This document shows, one piece after another, positions 8,674-17,644 of a stretch of DNA of 64,000 bases (positions are counted from its first letter, which is position 1; the number at the start of each line of letters is the position of its first letter). Origin of the DNA: Rhizobium sp. Root482 (lineage in GTDB: Bacteria > Pseudomonadota > Alphaproteobacteria > Rhizobiales > Rhizobiaceae); assembly GCF_001426565.1 (NCBI RefSeq), contig NZ_LMFA01000020.1, forward strand, positions 277,360-341,359. The letters run 5' to 3'. Under the pieces are notes generated by a model. The model ran no database searches. It worked only from the letters and a program-made list of their open reading frames with translations, and was not told where the DNA came from. The position numbers and the translations under genes are program-made.

Positions 8674-10884
8674 ATGATTACCCGGCATCATCGCTCGGCT
8701 CTTTTGGCGTGCGCGACGTTTTGTTTCGCTGCCTTCCCGCTTCAATCCACCCATGCCCAGCAGGCGGACGACGTGCCGCCGGCGGAAACGCAGAACGGTG
8801 CCACCGTCCTGAAAAAGCTTTCCGTCAGGGCGCCCGTGACCGGCGTTGCCGCCACGCCGCTGGCCAGCGAGACCACGGCCGAGCAAATCCGGGACAACCA
8901 GATTTCCAGCTTCGAGGATCTGGGCCGAAGCCTGCAGCCGGGCGTCGGGTTTAACCGCGCCAATGGCAGCGTCAATGTTCGCGGGCTGGACGGTCCGCGC
9001 GTCCAGACCACCATCGACGGCATCGTCATTCCCTTTCTCGATGATGGTGCCCGCGATGCGAATGGCGGTATCGACAGCTTCGATTTCGACGCGCTGTCCG
9101 CCGCCGATATCGTTCGCGGTGCGGATTCGAGCCGGGCCGGCGATGGCGCGCTTGGCGGTGCCGTCGTGCTGCGTACGCTGGAGCCGGAAGACCTGATCGG
9201 CGAGGGAAAGACCTGGGGCGGCATCTTCAAGTTCACCTATGACAGCGAAGACAGGAGCTGGGGCACATCGGCCGCGGCTGCAGCCCGCTTCGACAATACC
9301 GCCATCCTGTTCCAGGGCGGCTACAAGAAGGGCCATGAGCGCGACAGCAGCGGCGATGCCGATCTCTACGGTTCGGGCCGCACCGAGCCAAACCCTGCCG
9401 ATTTCGACCAGAAGAACGTGCTGGTCAAGGTCAAGCAATATACCGATACCGGCCACATTTTTACCCTGACCGGCGAGCGCTTCGACCGCGACAAGGATAT
9501 CGATCTCAGGCATCTGCAATTCAACAATTTCGCGCCGAACGGCCTAGATGGCATAGAGACCGTGAAACGTGACCGCATTTCCTTGAACTACGAGTTCGAG
9601 GCGACCGACGAAGGCGCCTTGATCGACGCCGCCAATGCGGTTTTCTACTGGCAGGACCTGGTGCGCGAAAGCGGCAGCAGCGGTTATCGGGTCAAAAGCC
9701 CCATCGGCGACTATTCGCGGTTGAGCGAAGTCGAGAATCGCTCCTTCGGCGGCGCCGGCTATGCCGAGAAGGGCTTCGATACCGGACGCCTGCATCACAC
9801 CGTCCGTCTTGGCGGCGATTTCTCCATCGGCACGACCAGCCAGTATTCTTCCGGACGAGACAATTGCCCGGCCGGGCCGCTCCCGCCCTTCGATCCCTGC
9901 AACTTCCTTCATACCAATCAGGCGGATATGCCTGATGTCGATACCAAGAAGTTCGGCATCTATCTCGAAGACGAGATCGCCTTCGGTGACAGCGCTTTCT
10001 CGCTGACGCCGGGCCTGCGCTACGACTGGTACGACCAGTCGCCGCAGGAGACCCCCGCCTATACCAGCAATCCGAACTATGACGGCATGCCGCCGGGCCA
10101 GAATGGCGAGGCCTTCTCGCCCAAGCTGCTCGCCAAATACCAGGCGGCGCCGGACGTGGAACTGTTTGCACAATGGGCGATGGCTTTCCGTTCTCCGACG
10201 GCCACCGAGCTCTATCTCGATTACGGCGCGCCCGGCACCTATCTCAGGATCGGCAATCCCAATCTGAGGCCGGAAACCAGCAATGGTTTCGAAATCGGCG
10301 CCAATCTCGGCGACGAGGATTTCGGCGGTCGGATTACCGGCTTCTACAATCGCTATCGTGATTTCATCGACACGGAAGCCGTCCCAGGCTTCGATCCGAC
10401 CTATCCCTTCGGCATCACGCGCAGCATCAACCGCGACCGGGTGCGCATCTACGGCGTCGAGCTTTCCGCTTACAAACGCTTCGACAATGGCTTCCACATC
10501 AACGGCTCGCTGACCTATGCCGATGGTGAGGATCTGACCACCAATGTGAAGCTCGGCTCGGTGGCGCCCCTGAAAGGCGTGATCGGCGCGGGATATGCAA
10601 CCGATACCTGGGGCGCCGACGTCACCTTCATCGCGGCCAAGTCGGTCTCGCAGAACAGCGACGCGACGCTCAAGGCGCCCGGATATGGCATCGTCGATCT
10701 CACCGGCTGGTGGAAGCCGGAACAGGTCGAGGGCCTTGCCGTGCGGGCAGGGGTCTACAACCTGTTCGACAAGGAATATTACGACGCCGTCAATGTTCGC
10801 GACGCCGTGCTTTCCAGCGCCGGACAATCCTATTTCTCCGAGCCGGGGCGCACCTTCAAGCTGTCGCTGACGCAAAGGTTCTAA
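8674..10884 (+). CDS. TonB-dependent outer-membrane receptor, haem/haemoglobin type
   Basis: 736 residues: signal peptide (about 1-28, ending THAQ), a plug domain (SFEDLGRSLQPGVGFNRANG, VNVRGLDGPRVQTTIDGI) and a 22-strand barrel ending in GRTFKLSLTQRF, with the terminal Phe required for assembly. The segment FRSPTATELYLDYG followed by IGNPNLRPETS corresponds to the FRAP/NPNL motifs of haem receptors such as ShmR, BhuA and HmuR. It would import haem or a haemoprotein with TonB-ExbBD. No haem ABC genes (hmuTUV) follow; the next unit is trp. The IRO-like box upstream suggests RirA control. The exact ligand remains an inference. Confidence 0.88.
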   Translation: MITRHHRSALLACATFCFAAFPLQSTHAQQADDVPPAETQNGATVLKKLSVRAPVTGVAATPLASETTAEQIRDNQISSFEDLGRSLQPGVGFNRANGSVNVRGLDGPRVQTTIDGIVIPFLDDGARDANGGIDSFDFDALSAADIVRGADSSRAGDGALGGAVVLRTLEPEDLIGEGKTWGGIFKFTYDSEDRSWGTSAAAAARFDNTAILFQGGYKKGHERDSSGDADLYGSGRTEPNPADFDQKNVLVKVKQYTDTGHIFTLTGERFDRDKDIDLRHLQFNNFAPNGLDGIETVKRDRISLNYEFEATDEGALIDAANAVFYWQDLVRESGSSGYRVKSPIGDYSRLSEVENRSFGGAGYAEKGFDTGRLHHTVRLGGDFSIGTTSQYSSGRDNCPAGPLPPFDPCNFLHTNQADMPDVDTKKFGIYLEDEIAFGDSAFSLTPGLRYDWYDQSPQETPAYTSNPNYDGMPPGQNGEAFSPKLLAKYQAAPDVELFAQWAMAFRSPTATELYLDYGAPGTYLRIGNPNLRPETSNGFEIGANLGDEDFGGRITGFYNRYRDFIDTEAVPGFDPTYPFGITRSINRDRVRIYGVELSAYKRFDNGFHINGSLTYADGEDLTTNVKLGSVAPLKGVIGAGYATDTWGADVTFIAAKSVSQNSDATLKAPGYGIVDLTGWWKPEQVEGLAVRAGVYNLFDKEYYDAVNVRDAVLSSAGQSYFSEPGRTFKLSLTQRF

Positions 10885-10900
10885 GCCGTGCCGATTTCTC

Positions 10901-10934
10901 GCCCGTGGCGCTTGCGCAATCTCGCGTCACGGGC
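10901..10934. terminator. Hairpin after the receptor gene that overlaps the trp promoter
   Basis: An 11-bp stem with one G-U pair, 10901-10911 with 10924-10934, loop of 12, starting 16 bases after the receptor stop and lacking a T-run. It may end receptor transcripts. It also spans the trp -35 and spacer, so as DNA it is an inverted repeat over the promoter. Confidence 0.45.
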
Positions 10935-10939
10935 TAACA
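10911..10939 (+). promoter_or_regulatory. Promoter of trpL-trpE(G)
   Basis: -35 CTTGCG (10911-10916), 17-base spacer, -10 CTAACA (10934-10939). A start 7-9 bases downstream would fall on or next to the A of the trpL ATG at 10948. The leader would then be leaderless, as reported for Sinorhizobium meliloti trpL. Confidence 0.72.
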
Positions 10940-10947
10940 ATTCCGCG

Positions 10948-10992
10948 ATGACACAGGCACGCAACATTTCGATCTGGTGGTGGGCTCGCTAA
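10948..10992 (+). CDS. trpL: trp operon leader peptide (peTrpL type)
   Basis: A 14-residue peptide MTQARNISIWWWAR with three consecutive Trp codons (10975-10983). It is followed directly by the alternative hairpins of the attenuator. The C-terminal NISIWWWAR matches the S. meliloti peptide as I remember it, where stalling at Trp codons controls trpE(G) and the released peptide and RNA have been given extra roles in trans. No Shine-Dalgarno site precedes it; the promoter position suggests leaderless translation. It is too short for routine gene callers. Confidence 0.92.
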   Translation: MTQARNISIWWWAR

Positions 10993-11056
10993 GGCGGCCT
11001 TGACCAGTCATGCGTGATTGAGACCAAAAGCCGCCCGGATTTCGAGGCGGCTTTTT
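10993..11056 (+). promoter_or_regulatory. Transcription attenuator of trpE(G)
   Basis: The terminator is the stem AAAGCCGCC (11027-11035) / GGCGGCTTT (11046-11054) followed by a T-run to 11056. The antiterminator is GGCGGC (10993-10998), directly after the trpL stop, which can pair with GCCGCC (11030-11035). A third pairing, CTGGT (10974-10978) with ACCAG (11003-11007), overlaps the Trp codons. Stalling at the Trp codons would free the antiterminator. The attenuated RNA from about 10948 to 11056 would be about 109 nt, close to the length of S. meliloti rnTrpL. Confidence 0.9.
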
Positions 11057-11097
11057 GTATTCCGCCACGGATATGACGGGCTTCAACGGAGCGAAAC

Positions 11098-13287
11098 ATG
11101 GCGACGACAATTCTTGCAGACGGCGCGGAAGCCTATGTCACCAAGGGCGGTATTTCCGTTGCCCGTAAGCGGCGCGAAGCGCCCTATGGCGATGCGATTT
11201 CCAGCTATGTCGACAGGCTCGACGAGCGCCGCGGCGCGGTATTTTCCTCCAATTACGAATATCCGGGCCGCTATACGCGCTGGGATACGGCGATCATCGA
11301 TCCGCCGCTCGCGATTTCCTCCTTCGGCCGTTCCCTCTGGATCGAGGCCTATAACGAGCGTGGCGAGGCCTTGCTGGCTATGGTTTCGGCGCATCTGGCC
11401 GGTGTTGTCGATATTACGCTCGGCACTTCCAGCGCCCGCCGCCTGGACTTGACGATCAACAATCCGGACCGGGTGTTCACCGAGGAGGAGCGCTCGAAGA
11501 TCCCGACGGTCTTCACCGTGCTGCGCGCCGTCACCAGCCTGTTCTTTTCATCCGAGGATGCCAATCTCGGGCTTTACGGCGCCTTCGGCTATGATCTCGC
11601 CTTCCAGTTCGATGCGATCGACCTGAAGCTCAAGCGCCCCGACGACCAGCGCGACATGGTGCTCTTCCTGCCCGATGAGATCCTGGTGGTCGACCACTAT
11701 GCCGCCAAGGCCTGGATCGACCGCTACGACTTCGCCAAGGGCGATCTCACGACCCGTGACAAGGCCGGCGATATCGCGCCGGAGCCGTTCCGCACGGTCG
11801 ACAGCATTCCGCCGCATGGCGATCACCGGCCGGGCGAATATGCCGAGCTTGTTACGAAGGCCAAGGAGAGTTTCCGGCGCGGCGACCTGTTCGAGGTGGT
11901 GCCGGGGCAGAAATTCTTCGAGCGCTGCGAAAGCAAGCCGTCGGAAATCTCCAACCGGCTGAAGGCGATCAATCCCTCGCCCTATTCCTTTTTCATCAAT
12001 CTGGGCAATCAGGAATATCTGGTCGGCGCCTCGCCGGAAATGTTCGTGCGCGTCTCCGGCCGGCGCATCGAGACCTGCCCGATCTCCGGCACGATCAAGC
12101 GCGGCGACGATCCGATCGCCGATTCCGAACAGATTCTCAAGCTGCTGAATTCCAAGAAGGACGAGTCGGAGCTGACCATGTGCTCCGACGTCGATCGCAA
12201 CGACAAGAGCCGCGTCTGCGTGCCCGGATCGGTGAAGGTCATCGGCCGCCGTCAGATCGAGATGTATTCGCGGCTGATCCACACCGTCGATCACATTGAG
12301 GGCCGGCTGCGCGACGACATGGATGCTTTCGACGGGTTCCTGTCCCATGCCTGGGCGGTCACCGTCACCGGCGCGCCGAAACTCTGGGCCATGCGTTTCA
12401 TCGAAAGCCATGAAAAAAGTCCGCGGGCCTGGTATGGTGGGGCGATCGGCATGGTCGGCTTCAATGGCGACATGAACACCGGCCTGACGCTGCGTACCAT
12501 CCGCATCAAGGACGGCATCGCCGAGGTGCGGGCCGGCGCCACACTGCTCAACGACAGCAACCCGGAAGAAGAAGAAGCCGAAACCGAACTGAAGGCCTCC
12601 GCCATGATCTCAGCGATCCGCGACGCAAAATCCGCAAACAGCCGTGGAACCGGCCGCGACGTCGCCTCCGTCGGCATGGGCGTCAACATCCTGCTCGTCG
12701 ATCACGAGGACAGTTTCGTCCACACGCTGGCCAATTATTTCCGCCAGACGGGTGCTGCCGTGACCACGGTGCGCTCGCCTGTCGCCGAGGAGATCTTCGA
12801 CCGGGTAAAGCCCGACCTCGTCGTCCTGTCGCCCGGTCCGGGCATGCCGAAGGATTTCGATTGCAAGGCGACGATTACCAAGGCGCGCGCCCGCAACCTG
12901 CCGATCTTCGGTGTCTGCCTGGGCCTGCAGGCACTTGCCGAAGCCTATGGTGGGGACCTGCGCCAGCTGGCCGTGCCCATGCATGGCAAGCCCTCGCGCA
13001 TTCGAGTGCTCGAGCCCGGCATCGTCTTTTCCGGTCTCGGCAAGGAGGTGACCGTCGGGCGCTACCATTCGATCTTCGCCGATCCATCGACCCTGCCACG
13101 CGATTTTACCATCACCGCCGAAAGCGACGACGGCACGATCATGGGCATCGAGCACACGAAAGAACCGATCGCGGCTGTGCAATTCCATCCGGAATCGATT
13201 ATGACGCTCGGCGGCGATGCCGGCATGCGAATGATCGAGAATGTGGTGGCGCATCTTGCGCGGCGGGTAAAGACCAGGGCCGCCTGA
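11098..13287 (+). CDS. trpE(G): Anthranilate synthase, fused TrpE-TrpG
   Basis: 729 residues. An N-terminal TrpE chorismate-binding domain ([30 protein letters not shown]-type core NPSPYSFFI) is fused to a C-terminal glutamine amidotransferase ([15 protein letters not shown] with the catalytic Cys; VQFHPESI with the catalytic His). It makes anthranilate from chorismate and glutamine, the first step of tryptophan synthesis. The fusion is typical of Rhizobiales. Start ATG 11098 has GGAG 7 bases upstream. It is controlled by the trpL attenuator and ends in a hairpin terminator, so it is a single-gene unit apart from trpL. Confidence 0.97.
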   Translation: MATTILADGAEAYVTKGGISVARKRREAPYGDAISSYVDRLDERRGAVFSSNYEYPGRYTRWDTAIIDPPLAISSFGRSLWIEAYNERGEALLAMVSAHLAGVVDITLGTSSARRLDLTINNPDRVFTEEERSKIPTVFTVLRAVTSLFFSSEDANLGLYGAFGYDLAFQFDAIDLKLKRPDDQRDMVLFLPDEILVVDHYAAKAWIDRYDFAKGDLTTRDKAGDIAPEPFRTVDSIPPHGDHRPGEYAELVTKAKESFRRGDLFEVVPGQKFFERCESKPSEISNRLKAINPSPYSFFINLGNQEYLVGASPEMFVRVSGRRIETCPISGTIKRGDDPIADSEQILKLLNSKKDESELTMCSDVDRNDKSRVCVPGSVKVIGRRQIEMYSRLIHTVDHIEGRLRDDMDAFDGFLSHAWAVTVTGAPKLWAMRFIESHEKSPRAWYGGAIGMVGFNGDMNTGLTLRTIRIKDGIAEVRAGATLLNDSNPEEEEAETELKASAMISAIRDAKSANSRGTGRDVASVGMGVNILLVDHEDSFVHTLANYFRQTGAAVTTVRSPVAEEIFDRVKPDLVVLSPGPGMPKDFDCKATITKARARNLPIFGVCLGLQALAEAYGGDLRQLAVPMHGKPSRIRVLEPGIVFSGLGKEVTVGRYHSIFADPSTLPRDFTITAESDDGTIMGIEHTKEPIAAVQFHPESIMTLGGDAGMRMIENVVAHLARRVKTRAA

Positions 13288-13308
13288 ACGATCGGGACGC
13301 GCGCACTC

Positions 13309-13342
13309 ACCGCCGTGCCCGAAAGGTGCGGCGGTTTTTTTT
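13309..13342 (+). terminator. Terminator after trpE(G)
   Basis: Stem ACCGCCG (13309-13315) / CGGCGGT (13329-13335) followed directly by seven further Ts. It lies between trpE(G) and the cation-efflux gene. Confidence 0.85.
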
Positions 13343-13361
13343 ATTGGAATGGAGGCCAGCG

Positions 13362-14288
13362 ATGGCAACTGAAAAAATCCGCCGCGCCAGGGCGCAGCGG
13401 CTGGCCTTCTGGGGCATCCCGCTGTCGATTGTGGTGCTGGGGCTGAAACTGCTCGCCTGGCGGGTCACGGGGTCGGTGGCACTGCTGTCCGACGGCCTGG
13501 AATCGATCGTCAACGTCATCGCCGCCATCGTCGCCTTCGTCGTCATTGGTTATGCGGCCAAGCCGGCCGATGCCGATCATCCCTTCGGGCATCACAAGGC
13601 GGAATATATCTCGGCCGTCATCGAGGGCGTGCTGATCGTCGTGGCTGCGTTGCTCATCCTGCGCGAGGCCGTTCCCGCCGTTCTGTCGCCGCGTTTGCCG
13701 AATGCGCCGGTGCTGGGGCTCGCCATCAATTTTCTGGCAGGCGTGATCAATGCGGTCTGGGCCTATGTGCTGATCCGGGCCGGAAAAGCCTGCCGCTCCC
13801 CGGCGCTGACGGCGGACGGGCATCATATCCTTTCCGACGTGGTGACCTCCATCGGCGTTCTGGTCGGCCTCGGACTGGCGTTCACCACCGGCTATGCGGT
13901 GCTCGATCCGCTGCTGGCGCTCCTCGTTGCCTGCAATATTCTCTATCAGGGCGGCAAGGTGATCATGCGTTCGGTCGATGGCCTGATGGACCGGGCTGTC
14001 TCGTCCGACGAGGAGGCCGCCATCAAGGAGGCGATCGCCGCCCACGCGGCCGGCTCGCTCGGCGTCCATGATCTGAAGACGCGTCAGGCAGGGCCGGCGA
14101 TCTTTGTCGATTTTCACATGGTCGTTCCGGCGAGCATGGCGGTCGGCGAGGCGCACGACATTTGCGACCGGCTGGAAGATTCCATCCGCGAGGTCAATCC
14201 AGGTGCAAGAATAACCATCCATGTCGAGCCGGAAGGCGAGAAGGCGCATGGCATAAGGGTCAAGGTGATCGAAGGAATGAAGAGATGA
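13362..14288 (+). CDS. Cation diffusion facilitator (CDF) family efflux transporter
   Basis: 308 residues. Six membrane helices (for example [33 protein letters not shown]) carry the CDF metal-site motifs SDGLESIVN and [11 protein letters not shown], then [14 protein letters not shown] cytosolic ferredoxin-like C-terminal domain follows ([21 protein letters not shown]). It would export divalent metal (Zn, Fe, Mn or Co) in exchange for protons; the metal cannot be told. The frame runs on upstream through trpE(G), but ATG 13362 with GGAGG at 13351-13355 is the start. Its stop overlaps the queF start (ATGA), so the two are coupled. Confidence 0.9.
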   Translation: MATEKIRRARAQRLAFWGIPLSIVVLGLKLLAWRVTGSVALLSDGLESIVNVIAAIVAFVVIGYAAKPADADHPFGHHKAEYISAVIEGVLIVVAALLILREAVPAVLSPRLPNAPVLGLAINFLAGVINAVWAYVLIRAGKACRSPALTADGHHILSDVVTSIGVLVGLGLAFTTGYAVLDPLLALLVACNILYQGGKVIMRSVDGLMDRAVSSDEEAAIKEAIAAHAAGSLGVHDLKTRQAGPAIFVDFHMVVPASMAVGEAHDICDRLEDSIREVNPGARITIHVEPEGEKAHGIRVKVIEGMKR

Positions 14289-14749
14289 CGCAAACCGATG
14301 TTTCGGGGCTTTCCCAGCTTGGCCGGGCGGTGGCGACGCCTCGAAATCCGCAGGAGGCCGTGCTCGAGCGCGTGCCGACCAGCCATGCCGGGACCGATTT
14401 CGTCGTGCGCTTCACCGCGCCCGAATTCACCTCGCTCTGCCCGATGACCGGCCAGCCGGATTTCGCCCATATCGTCATCGACTATGTGCCGGACGGCTGG
14501 CTGGTCGAATCGAAATCGCTGAAACTCTATCTGCATTCCTTCCGCGACCACGGCGCCTTCCATGAGGATTGCACGATCGATATCGCCCGGCGCCTTGTCG
14601 ATCTGCTTGCGCCCAAATGGCTGCGGATCGGTGCCTACTGGTATCCGCGCGGCGGTATTCCGATCGATGTCTTCTGGCAGACGGGAAAACCGCCCGAGGA
14701 TCTGTGGCTGCCGGACCAGGGCGTCGCGCCCTATCGCGGCCGCGGCTGA
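14285..14749 (+). CDS. queF: NADPH-dependent 7-cyano-7-deazaguanine reductase
   Basis: 154 residues of the short, single-domain QueF type. It reduces preQ0 to preQ1 in queuosine synthesis. The catalytic Cys lies in [14 protein letters not shown], the NADPH/substrate motif is [21 protein letters not shown], and the Asp and His sit in the family positions. ATG 14285 overlaps the CDF stop by 4 bases. No preQ1 riboswitch is seen in the short region upstream of the two-gene unit. Why it is coupled to a metal exporter is not obvious. Confidence 0.95.
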   Translation: MTQTDVSGLSQLGRAVATPRNPQEAVLERVPTSHAGTDFVVRFTAPEFTSLCPMTGQPDFAHIVIDYVPDGWLVESKSLKLYLHSFRDHGAFHEDCTIDIARRLVDLLAPKWLRIGAYWYPRGGIPIDVFWQTGKPPEDLWLPDQGVAPYRGRG

Positions 14750-14892
14750 GATTGCCGCCGATCTTTACCATGCCGCAAGACCGTCTGTGTTTGGCCTTTC
14801 GCCGGCATCCGCTTTTGTTGCATTGTTTTCACAGTCGAGTCGCCTTATCTGACAGCGGCAGGACATTTGATTTATTTTGCGGGAGACTTCGC

Positions 14893-15474
14893 ATGAACGA
14901 AGAAGACGACGACAAGACAAAGGAACTGCCGCTCGGCAAGGAAACGGAGGCGAACCTTTTCAAGTCGCGTTCGATCTTCATCTATGGCCCGATCACGCAG
15001 GAACTGGCGCAGAAGGTCAACACGCAACTCGTGGCGCTGTCAGCAGCCAGCGACGAAGACATCCGCGTCTACGTGAACTCGCCCGGCGGTCACGTCGAAT
15101 CCGGCGATTCCGTCCATGACATGATCAAGTTCATCAAGCCGAAGGTCTGGATGATCGGTACCGGTTGGGTCGCCTCCGCCGGCGCGCTGATCTATGTATC
15201 GGCTCCGAAGGAACGGCGTATCTGCCTGCCGAACACCCGCTTCCTGCTTCATCAACCGTCGGGCGGCACCCGCGGCATGGCTTCGGACATCGAGATCCAG
15301 GCACGCGAAATCATCAAGATGAACGAGCGCCTGAACAGGATCTTCGCCGAAGCCACCGGTCAGTCCTACGAGAAGATCGCCAAGGATACGGACCGCGACT
15401 ACTGGCTCTCTGCCGAGGAAGCCAAGAGCTACGGCCTGGTTTCGCGGATCGTGACGTCGCAGGCTGATATCTGA
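14893..15474 (+). CDS. clpP: ATP-dependent Clp protease proteolytic subunit (ClpP paralogue)
   Basis: 193 residues with an intact Ser-His-Asp triad: Ser in [11 protein letters not shown], His in [10 protein letters not shown], Asp in [19 protein letters not shown]. The N-terminus [15 protein letters not shown] is acidic and unusual, and no cleavable propeptide is evident. No clpX or clpA lies nearby, so this is likely a secondary ClpP, which rhizobia carry in several copies, rather than the clpPX-operon one. The frame is open upstream to 14569; ATG 14893 with GGGAGA at 14881-14886 is the start. A strong terminator follows. Confidence 0.88.
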   Translation: MNEEDDDKTKELPLGKETEANLFKSRSIFIYGPITQELAQKVNTQLVALSAASDEDIRVYVNSPGGHVESGDSVHDMIKFIKPKVWMIGTGWVASAGALIYVSAPKERRICLPNTRFLLHQPSGGTRGMASDIEIQAREIIKMNERLNRIFAEATGQSYEKIAKDTDRDYWLSAEEAKSYGLVSRIVTSQADI

Positions 15475-15499
15475 TTTGTTCACCGGTGCATTAGAATTG

Positions 15500-15528
15500 A
15501 AGGCGCTTGCTTCGGCAGGCGCCTTTTT
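15500..15528 (+). terminator. Terminator after clpP
   Basis: An 11-bp stem (15500-15510 with 15515-15525, one G-U pair) closed by a TTCG tetraloop, with the T-run continuing to 15528. Confidence 0.92.
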
Positions 15529-15537
15529 CATGTCGGC

Positions 15538-15566
15538 CTTGCCCTTCGTTTCTTCTGCGGTTATAC
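15538..15566 (+). promoter_or_regulatory. Predicted promoter of the leuA leader
   Basis: -35 CTTGCC (15538-15543), exact 17-base spacer, -10 TTATAC (15561-15566). The expected start at about 15573-15574 coincides with the ATG of the leucine-rich leader ORF. The geometry is the same as for the trpL promoter in this window. Confidence 0.6.
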
Positions 15567-15573
15567 ACGTCCC

Positions 15574-15699
15574 ATGTCGAAGACAGGCGCCAACATCGTC
15601 GAGCAGGTTTCCCGCGGGCAAATCGCCTTTGCGGAACGTTCGCGCGCCTTTACCTCTCTTCTTCTTCTCGGCCTTACACGCGGTTGCCGGGTTCTTTGA
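15574..15699 (+). CDS. Candidate leuA leader peptide
   Basis: A 41-codon ORF upstream of leuA. Its C-terminus reads SLLLLGLTRGCRVL: four consecutive Leu codons (15658-15669), another at 15673 and a last one before the stop. CTT predominates, which stands out in GC-rich DNA. The predicted promoter would place the transcript start on its ATG, and no ribosome site is present, suggesting leaderless translation as for trpL. The stop codon adjoins a long hairpin that can form two exclusive structures. I have not matched it to a named leader; the attenuation role is inferred. Confidence 0.6.
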   Translation: MSKTGANIVEQVSRGQIAFAERSRAFTSLLLLGLTRGCRVL

Positions 15700-15741
15700 A
15701 GGAGCGCCCGGTGGCCGAAAGCCCACCGGCCCCAGCTCCTT
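15687..15741 (+). promoter_or_regulatory. Candidate leucine attenuator hairpins before leuA
   Basis: The main structure is AAGGAGC (15699-15705) / GCTCCTT (15735-15741) enclosing CCGGTGG (15708-15714) / CCACCGG (15723-15729). The competing pair is CCGGG (15687-15691, inside the leader ORF) with CCCGG (15707-15711). A ribosome stalled at the Leu codons would leave 15687-15691 free to break the main hairpin. The downstream side is pyrimidine-rich but lacks a true U-run, so stopping could be weak, Rho-dependent or act another way. Confidence 0.5.
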
Positions 15742-15859
15742 GCCTTCCCTGAATTTCAGAACCGAAAAGAACCAGAGAGCCGGCATTTGCCATCGCCATG
15801 CGACCGATGATCGGTTATTGCAGGCGGGCCATGCGCCTCACAGACGAAGAGAAGCCGCG

Positions 15860-17569
15860 ATGATCATGAAATCCCATACCGTCAAGCAGGGCATGCCCGA
15901 GGCAGCGGTCAAGTACCAACCCTATCCGCAGATCAATATCGCCGACCGGACATGGCCGGGCAAGACGATCACCAAGGCGCCGATCTGGTGCTCGGTGGAC
16001 CTGCGCGACGGCAATCAGTCGCTTGTCGATCCGATGGGCCACGACCGCAAGGCACGGATGTTCCAGCTGTTGCTCGACATGGGCTTCAAGGAAATCGAGA
16101 TCGGCTTTCCTTCCGCCTCGCAGACGGATTTCGACTTCGCGCGCTGGTGCATCGAGGCAGGCAATGTTCCGGCGGACGTGTCCCTGCAGGTCCTGGTCCA
16201 GTGCCGGCCCGAACTGATCACCCGTACCTTCGAGGCGCTTGAGGGCGCCACCCGGCCGATCGTGCACTTCTACAATTCCACCAGCGAATTGCAGCGCCGC
16301 GTGGTCTTTGCCAAGGATGTGGCCGGCATCAAGCGGATCGCCACGGATGCCGCCAAGATGATCGCCGACATGGCGGCCAAGGCTGGTGGCGGCTTCCGCT
16401 TCGAATATTCGCCGGAAAGCTTTACCGGCACCGAACTGGAGGTCGCGCTGGACATCTGCAACGCGGTCACCGAGATCATCCGGCCGACCCCGGACAACAA
16501 GCTGATCCTCAATCTGCCCTCGACCGTCGAGATGGCCACCCCCAACGTCTATGCCGACCAGATCGAATGGATGTGCCGCAATCTCGACAATCGCGAGAGC
16601 CTGATCATCTCGGTCCATCCGCACAATGACCGCGGCACCGGTATCGCTGCCACCGAACTCGCCCTGATGGCCGGCGCCGACCGTGTCGAAGGCACGTTGT
16701 TCGGCAATGGCGAGCGTACCGGCAATGTCGATGTCGTCACCCTGGCGCTCAACATGTTCACGCAAGGGGTCGATCCGCAACTGGATTGCTCGGATATCCA
16801 GCGGATCAAGGATGTCTTCGAATATTCCAACCAGATGATCATCCCGGAGCGTCATCCTTATGTCGGCGAACTGGTCTATACGGCCTTTTCCGGCTCGCAC
16901 CAGGATGCCATCAACAAGGGCATGAAGGCGATCAAGGTCGCCAACAAGCCGCTTTGGGAGGTGCCCTATCTGCCGATCGATCCGCAGGATGTCGGCCGTT
17001 CCTATGAGGCGATCATCCGCATCAACTCGCAATCCGGCAAGGGCGGCATCGCCTATATCCTGCAGCAGGACTACGGCATCAACCTGCCGCGCAACCTGCA
17101 GGTGGAATTCCGCGAGGACATCCAGCGCATCACCGACGAAGAGGGCAAGGAACTGCCGTCGAAGGCGATCCATGAGCGCTTCATCGAGCGCTATGTCGAT
17201 CAGCCGGGCGGGCGCATCCGTTTCGTCGATCACCACACCTATCCGCTCGGTGAACACAAGGGCGTCCGGCTTGTGACCGCCGATATCACCGATAATGGCG
17301 AGGCAAAGCAGATCGAGGGCAGGGGGACCGGCCCGATCGACGGCTTCATCAATGCCCTGTCGCAGTATATCGGTATCGAGATGTCGGTCGCCGACTATTC
17401 CGAGCATTCGCTCCAGCATGGGTCCAATGCCGCGGCCATCGCCTATGTCGAGGTCGAGCATCCCGGCGGCAAGCTGTTCGGCGTCGGCATCAGCACCAAT
17501 ATCGTCGGCGCGTCGCTGGAAGCGATCGTCTCGGCGGCAAACAGGCTCCTGGAACAAGCGTCGGCTTAA
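15860..17569 (+). CDS. leuA: 2-isopropylmalate synthase, type 2 (LeuA2)
   Basis: 569 residues. Catalyses the first committed step of leucine synthesis (acetyl-CoA + 2-oxoisovalerate). The TIM-barrel motifs are present: DLRDGNQSL, FPSASQTDFDFARWC, and the metal-binding HPHNDRGTG with GNGERTGNVD. A LeuA dimer/regulatory domain follows, ending ISTNIVGASLEAIVSAANRLLEQ. The length and the N-terminus KYQPYPQINIADRTWPGKTITKAP fit the long, fungal/actinobacterial-like form. ATG 15860 (or 15866) is chosen; the frame is open to 15476 through the leader region. Feedback by leucine is usual for the family. Confidence 0.96.
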   Translation: MIMKSHTVKQGMPEAAVKYQPYPQINIADRTWPGKTITKAPIWCSVDLRDGNQSLVDPMGHDRKARMFQLLLDMGFKEIEIGFPSASQTDFDFARWCIEAGNVPADVSLQVLVQCRPELITRTFEALEGATRPIVHFYNSTSELQRRVVFAKDVAGIKRIATDAAKMIADMAAKAGGGFRFEYSPESFTGTELEVALDICNAVTEIIRPTPDNKLILNLPSTVEMATPNVYADQIEWMCRNLDNRESLIISVHPHNDRGTGIAATELALMAGADRVEGTLFGNGERTGNVDVVTLALNMFTQGVDPQLDCSDIQRIKDVFEYSNQMIIPERHPYVGELVYTAFSGSHQDAINKGMKAIKVANKPLWEVPYLPIDPQDVGRSYEAIIRINSQSGKGGIAYILQQDYGINLPRNLQVEFREDIQRITDEEGKELPSKAIHERFIERYVDQPGGRIRFVDHHTYPLGEHKGVRLVTADITDNGEAKQIEGRGTGPIDGFINALSQYIGIEMSVADYSEHSLQHGSNAAAIAYVEVEHPGGKLFGVGISTNIVGASLEAIVSAANRLLEQASA

Positions 17570-17600
17570 TCGAGCCGGAGCCTGCTCTCCATAGGTGAGG

Positions 17601-17623
17601 AGGCTGCGCCCATGGCGCGGCCT
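17601..17623 (+). terminator. Hairpin after leuA
   Basis: A 10-bp stem (17601-17610 with 17614-17623, one G-U pair), CAT loop, in the 75 bases between leuA and the convergent anti-sigma gene. It lacks a T-run, so termination is likely but not certain. Confidence 0.5.
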
Positions 17624-17644
17624 TCACGATGATTTCACCGAAGT

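Noticed and set aside
13288..13361. preQ1 riboswitch upstream of the queF unit
   Set aside because: The gap contains only the trpE(G) terminator and a ribosome site; no aptamer-like pairing could be found.
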